Origin: Armadillidium nasatum
Lineage: Eukaryota; Arthropoda; Malacostraca; Isopoda; Armadillidiidae
Reading direction: 5' to 3'
NCBI GenBank assembly: GCA_009176605.1
Contig: SEYY01006490.1
Coordinates: 2,501-27,500, forward strand
Length of the DNA: 25,000 nucleotides
Below, piece by piece: positions 20,362-25,000 of this stretch. Every line of letters begins with the position of its first letter. Position 1 is the stretch's first letter. Both the position numbers and the translations under genes were made by a program. A model generated the notes under the pieces. The model ran no database searches, was not told the origin of the DNA, and saw nothing but the letters and a program-made list of their open reading frames with translations.

Positions 20362-20755
20362 GAACATAAAAATACTTTCATTTTCATCTCCAATTTTGAG
20401 CCAAAATGTCTTTTAAATAAAGGGTTATGATTGTGTTTGATATTTCTCTTTAGAGTAAAAACCTCTTTATTAAATGAAGACATTAAAAAAGAGTTTACTA
20501 CTTCAAAAATTACTCAGATATATATATATTCAGGATATAAGAACATAAATCAATTTCTTAATTTCTCCAGAAGTAGCAACTATCCTATTAAACAAATTCA
20601 TTGAAAGTAGTCATGTGTATCGAATTCTTTTCTTCAGATAATATGGGGTCTTAAAAGACAAACAAATTTATTCGTGAATTAAAAGTAATTCTATTCAATT
20701 AACAAATTCAAATTGCTCTTGTTATATATAATTCTTACAATCTTTCGCAATATTT
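20362..20755 (+). pseudogene. Faint BEL/Pao-like remnant
   Basis: Between about 20483 and 20720 one frame, with three stops, reads LKKSLLLQKLLRYI, then NFLISPEVATILLNKFIE and YGVLKDKQIYS. The pattern resembles the segment that joins RNase H to integrase in BEL/Pao pol. The LTR-like repeat, which follows a BEL pol relic at its other copy, comes just after. The match is weak and judged by eye only. Confidence 0.3.
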
Positions 20756-20971
20756 TCAGTCTTCTAATATACTTTATAAAAAAAGAGAGAATTAAAAAAA
20801 AAATTTTCTCTTTCTTTTTTGTATTAAAAATGTATATTTACATAAATTTATATTTTTATTTCTTATTTTTTATTGGCCATTGTAATTACACTGTAATGTT
20901 TTTTTTAAATTAAATTTGATTTATAAATCTAATTTAAAATCAGATATATATTTGAATTAAAAATTTAAAAA
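20756..20971 (+). mobile_element. A+T-rich region before LTR-like copy 2
   Basis: It starts with a purine tract, TAAAAAAAGAGAGAATTAAAA (about 20774-20794), like that before copy 1, followed by T-rich DNA. The similarity to 8510-8776 suggests it is the 3' non-coding part of the same element type. Confidence 0.4.
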
Positions 20972-21843
20972 TGTAGCTAAAACTTTTTGGCTACCTTGTC
21001 CCATTTTTCATTGCTCAAAAAATATTTTTGGACTATGTTTCCAACCACTCCCTAAAAAATAACTACTGGAGCAAGCAGAAAATTCAAGGTGTGCTTTTGT
21101 TTCTGCTAAATTCTTTGGGCTTTATAGCAGACCACATATTACATCTATGGAGCAAAGACCCCCATGTTTAATGCTCTGACATAATTTGGCATTTTTATAT
21201 TAATCTAAATGACAAACAACAGTGGGCACTGAAAAATAAAAAGTATTTTATAAATTTTTTTAAATTTTTTCTAATTTTTTTTTTTTTTTTTTGAGAAAAA
21301 TGCCTCCTCAAAAAACAGAACTAAAGGCCAAAACTGAAGACAAGGAAGAAAACTAATAGCAAAATTTTTTTGGATCTACAATACTCTCATAAAAAGGGTG
21401 AGTAAAAAATTACTCTAGTTTTTAGCTGATAGAACTAGAAGAATTTACCCTTTTATATTCTATTTGTAATATATGAAGTGAAAGAGAAGGGGAACCCAAT
21501 TATATTTTTTCTACAATTTAATTAACAATATATTTTTAAAATTGGATTTTTAAATCAAGTTTTATTTCTGAGTCAAGACAAAAAACTAGTCTATAATATT
21601 TCTTTCAGACTTGGCTCAACCATTTTAGATTGTAGAATATACAGAAAAGGAAGAAATCTCAGCAGTAGAAATAGAAGAATACTCCCAAATCTTGCCCCTA
21701 TATATCTGTTTAATTTCTTTTTTTTTTTTTTTTTTTTTTTAACAATGTATAAAGTTCCCACTTTTTCATAAAGTTTTTTTTGTACATCTTTTTTAAGGAA
21801 AAAAAAATAATTGAGTATCAAATCCTTCTATTTTTTCTTCTCA
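20972..21843 (+). mobile_element. LTR-like repeat, copy 2
   Basis: This 872-bp block is diverged from the copy at 8777-9601 but collinear with it throughout. It starts TGTAGCTAAAACTTTTTGGC and ends TTCTTCTCA. It keeps AAATAAAA after CACTGAAA (about 21235), ATGCCTCCTCAAAAAACAGA (about 21300), a donor-like AAAAAGG/GTGAGTAAA (21398) and an acceptor-like TTTCTTTCAG (ends 21608). An oligo-T run of about 24 bases lies near 21717. The minus-strand frame across 21591-21821 is not considered a gene. Confidence 0.55.
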
Positions 21844-22149
21844 AAATAAATCTGGTCTAATTTCAAATTAATAATACAAATTCTTTGTTTTTTTCTGTAA
21901 ATATACCTCTCTTTAGCTCTCGTATGAGGCGAGTAAATACTTCCTTCCTTTTCGTCTTGTTACTCAGGTTTTCATTTTAGTAAACACATTCACATCAATC
22001 TAAAGAAAAAAAAAAATGGGAAACAAGCCAGAAGGAATTTCAGTCAAGAACAAAATATTTATCGAAGTTCTTCTAACCTTCTCACTATGCCCAGAGATTA
22101 TAGCAGAGCTTTCTTTACAAATCCACTGCAGACTTCTCTGTTTCCGTGG
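21844..22149. other. Spacer before LINE A2
   Basis: No gene is recognised. The last part (22050-22149) may already belong to the damaged endonuclease region of LINE A2. Confidence 0.4.
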
Positions 22150-24571
22150 AGTCTTAGCTGTTCCACCTCTTCCATTGTACATCTTTTCTTGACCATAGCA
22201 CCTCCAATTCATCTCTCCATCTTGTTCATGGTTTTCCCACTGATTTATTTATTCTTCACCAATACTCCTTCTAGATATAAATACACAATTTTCCCTCCTA
22301 TTGGTAACTCTGATCATAATCTTATAGCTCTTAGTTATAATGCTTTCTCTCCAACAGCTAAACCATGCCCTAAACGTACTTTCTGGCACTTTAATCGGGC
22401 TAATTGGGGGCATTGCGCCTCTTCTTTGCTAACTATCATTGGAGTGAATCTTGCTTTGTCTCGGGGGACGCTTCTGTCTCTGGTGAAAAGGTAGGGGCCG
22501 TAATCCTTGACTGGATGGGCAGATTCATTCCATCTTCAACTAAATCTTTTTCTCCTCAAAATCCATGGTTCGATGGCAATTGTTCTCTTGCCCTTCGGGA
22601 GAGAGACAATGCTTATCGTGAATGGAAAACTCTCCTTCTCCTATCACTTTCGCTAATTTTCATTCAGCTTAGAATCGGTGCAGGAATGTTCTTCGACGAA
22701 CGAAGCGTACTTTCATAAAAAGGAGGTGCGCTGACCTCCATGGCTCTCCTGCTGCTAAAAATTTCTGGTCTCTTGTCAAAAATATCTCTAATAACTTCTG
22801 TAAATCTGCCTTTCCTCCTCTATTCGCTATCACGGTTCTGTAGCTAATACTCCCTCTGAAAAGGCTAATCTCTTCGGCCTCCTTTTTTCATCTAATTCTA
22901 CCCTGTTCGATTATGGCATCCCACCTATTACTCCTTTTCCTCTCAGGTGTTCCATGCCTCTACCTGTAATTACAAATAATTGGATGCATGGGATCCTTAA
23001 ATCTATGAACGTCAGGAAGGCTAGTGGCCCGGATGGCATTCCTCCTCGTGTTCTGAGGGAGTGTGCTTCCGAGTTAGCTCCTGTTCTCGTTCTGCTCTAT
23101 TCTCTATGTCTTAATACTAATACTTTTCCTCTATGCTGGAAGCGTGCATTTGTTCAGCCGATCCCGAAGAAAGGTAGCCGCTCTGACACTTATAACTAAC
23201 GACCTATAGCTCTCACTTGTGTTCTATCAAAAAATTATAAAACTCTCCTCAACTCTCATTTCCTGGATCATTTGGGGTTCATTCTCTTCTCTCTGATCAC
23301 CAGTATGGCTTTCGACGCTCGAGGTCAACTGGTGACATACTTTCCTATCTCACTAATCTATGGTCTTCAGCTCTTAGGGACTTCGGGGAGTCTTGTGTGG
23401 TGGCGTTTGACATATCCAAGGGTTTTGACCGGGTATGACATGCGTCACTGCTCTCCAAGCACTCTTCCTTTGGGTTTCCTCCTTCCCTTTGCTTACTCTT
23501 GTCTAGTTTTCTCTTAGATCGTTCCATTTCGGCACTTGTAGATGGAGCGACCTCTTCTTCCTTTTCTGTCAATTGTGGTGTTCCTCAGGGCTCCGTTTTA
23601 TCTCCAATTCTATTCTTACCTTTCATTAACGATCTTCTCCACTGCACTTCTAACTCTGTTCACTCTTATGCTGATGACTCAACTCTACATTCTTCTACTC
23701 ATTTTAAATCTGCTCTCTCTTTTGCTTCTAGAGTTGTTTCTCGTCTTCAACTTTCAGATTCTATTTTTGCCGATCTGGATGGAATTTCACGGTGGGGTCA
23801 TAGCAACCTTGTGAAATTCAACTCTTTAAAAACTCAACTTCTTCACATATTCCTCTCAAAAACACCTCCAATCTTTCCTATCCTCTTCGATGGCTCTCCC
23901 GTCTCACCTGTAAATAACATTAACATTCTTGGTCTAAACATAAACAACAAACTGTCTTGGAAACCACTTATCACAATGGTTGCTAAAGCGGCCTCTACGA
24001 AGCTGGGAGTTCAGTTCAGATTGAGAGAATTTTTTCCTTCTGAGCAGTTACTCCAAATATATAAGGGTCTTATTCGCCCTTGTATTTTGGGGGGCTCTGG
24101 CTCCTACTCTATTCTAGATAGGGTTGAGTCTAAAGCTAAAAGATTAATAAACTGTCCCCTACTTTCAAACTCTCTTGAGCCCTATTTCTGCGATGTAACG
24201 TTGGCGCACTATCTCTTTTCTATAGGTACAACAATGGCAGGTGCTCGAGGGAATTGGCCTCTCGCATTCCTCCACCGTTGCGTCGTCTTCGTTGCACAAG
24301 GGGTGCCCTGCTTTCGCACCAATTTTGTGTGGACGTAGGAAACCCCAGGCTAGCCCGTTGTGGTGATTCCTTCTTTCCAGCCACCTCTATTCTGTGGAAT
24401 TCTTTACCATCATCTATTTTTCTTCCTGTATTTAATCTTCCACTCTTCAAGGCTTCCGTCTATATCCACCTGAGGGATGTCCGTTAGGTGTGTGTGTGTG
24501 CTTAAACGAGTTTTCTCCCTATGTGTGTGCCCCCTCCTTGAAAAGGGCTATGCCAGTGAGTGGTGGCGTTC

Positions 24572-24622
<51 letters not shown>
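22150..24622 (+). mobile_element. LINE family A, best preserved copy (A2), ends in poly(A)
   Basis: This is a jockey-like non-LTR retrotransposon, 5'-truncated. The endonuclease C-terminus is seen as FFTNTPSRYKYT and PIGNSDHNLIAL (22250-22335; SDH is the catalytic block). Linker and RT start follow with frameshifts. NVRKASGPDGIPPRVLRECA and PLCWKRAFVQPIPKKGSRSD lie in 23008-23199, with a stop just before RPIAL. From 23499 to about 24190 one long frame holds DRSISALVDGATSSSFSVNC, GVPQGSVLSPILF and the catalytic SYADDSTLHSSTHF, then KTQLLHIFLSK and LDRVESKAKRLIN. A shift near 24190 leads to RELASRIPPPLRRL-type sequence and ILWNSLPSSIF, with a stop at 24485-24487. The 3' UTR has CCTTGAAAAGGGCT and GAGTGGTGGC, then 48 A (24575-24622). 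The 5' limit is uncertain. Confidence 0.88.
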
Positions 24623-24624
<2 letters not shown>

Positions 24625-24639
24625 TCTAAACAAACTTCT

Positions 24640-24776
24640 AAAAGGTTAGGGGTTCAGAGGTGTCTGCAAAATATCCTTACGCCATTCCAGCACTTTCTGT
24701 TTATAGAGGTCGTTTGTCCCTACATGTAGTTTGGTTCGCACATTAGGGGTAGCTCCAGTCATGAAGTTCCCCCTTG
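24640..24776 (-). pseudogene. Fragment with SGNH-like GTND motif
   Basis: On the minus strand one frame reads GATPNVRTKLHVGTNDLYKQ, then KVLEWRKDI, and a stop. HVGTND preceded by a PGA-like block is the classic pair of blocks of SGNH/GDSL-type domains that some animal retrotransposon ORFs carry. Only about 45 residues are present. The parent element is not identified. Confidence 0.4.
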
Positions 24777-24796
24777 AAAAGGTATAGTCTATTGTT

Positions 24797-25000
24797 TTTC
24801 AATTTATCAACTCTTTCTCTCTAACTTTCCCTGGTCTTTTTATACCAGTCAAATTGTTGCGTCACTCTTTTTGTAATAACTTTATAGCAACGAACACTAC
24901 TGTTTTGAACTCTCTTGTCACATACTTCCTCCACTGAGAAAGAGTCGTACAACACGCCTCTCTACCATGTCTCATCCTTTCTTTGAGCAACTCCCTGACC
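24797..25000 (+). mobile_element. LINE family B fragment (copy B2), cut by window end
   Basis: The DNA matches copy B1 from its RLIN block onward: ATCAACTCT, then CCAGTCAAATTGTTGCGTCACTC (B1: CCAGTCGAATTGTTGCGTCACTC), TGAACTCTCT and CTCCACTGAGAA, then TCTCATCCTTTC. Frames are broken by stops. It continues beyond 25000. Confidence 0.75.

Noticed and set aside
22087..22494. A host gene starting at 22087
   Set aside because: Its second half is the endonuclease end of LINE A2 (SDHNLI) followed by linker sequence shared with copies A1 and A3.
24575..24622. Poly(A) as the end of a processed host pseudogene
   Set aside because: The 2.4 kb upstream is LINE A reverse transcriptase and its 3' UTR, also seen with its own A tail at 15255.

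Overview
The window looks like nuclear DNA of an invertebrate animal, most likely an arthropod and plausibly a crustacean. It is strongly A+T-rich. It has one intron-split host gene, many degraded retrotransposons and long (TA)n, (TTA)n and (AAT)n microsatellites. The wording of the transporter protein and the mix of jockey-like LINEs, BEL/Pao, Gypsy, a CR1-like LINE and a hAT relic fit that placement. The species cannot be fixed from the sequence. No bacterial-type operon, CRISPR array or rRNA is visible.

Host gene. A monocarboxylate transporter-like gene (MFS, SLC16 family) lies on the minus strand between 19573 and 10244. Four coding exons can be placed with matching splice phases: 19573-19415, 19332-19062, 15129-14342 and 10435-10244. 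They cover the PPDGGWGW signature through about the tenth or eleventh membrane segment. The last exon is not visible and should lie below 10244 or beyond the window edge. Exon 3 carries an apparent 1-nt deletion near 14738, which is either a sequence error or a sign of decay. Introns 2 and 3 are filled with LINE fragments and microsatellites.

Region by region. 220-1925: a decayed hAT transposase (TTF zinc finger, DUF4371-like core, dimerisation domain). 1926-3218: TA repeats and anonymous purine-rich DNA. 3219-3558: a short fragment of LINE family A, joined head-on to a Gypsy LTR retrotransposon relic on the minus strand (3559-6650; gag, protease, partial reverse transcriptase). A CR1-like LINE 3' end is nested inside that Gypsy copy (5412-5815). 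6757-8324: a BEL/Pao pol relic with a large internal deletion, followed by an LTR-like repeat (8777-9601). 10244-19573: the transporter gene, whose introns hold LINE B (12216-14005, minus), LINE A (15255-17700, minus) and LINE B (18466-18887, plus). 19574-21843: repeats, a faint BEL-like remnant, and the second copy of the LTR-like repeat. 22150-24622: the best preserved LINE A copy, ending in 48 A residues. 24640-25000: a small SGNH-like fragment and another LINE B fragment that runs off the window.

The mobile elements are layered relics and none appears able to move. The most useful leads are the two LTR-like repeats that share a candidate intron, the frameshift and missing last exon of the transporter, a 34-bp perfect palindrome, and the repeated contact between TA tracts and element ends or splice sites. 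I found no convincing new multi-gene system.
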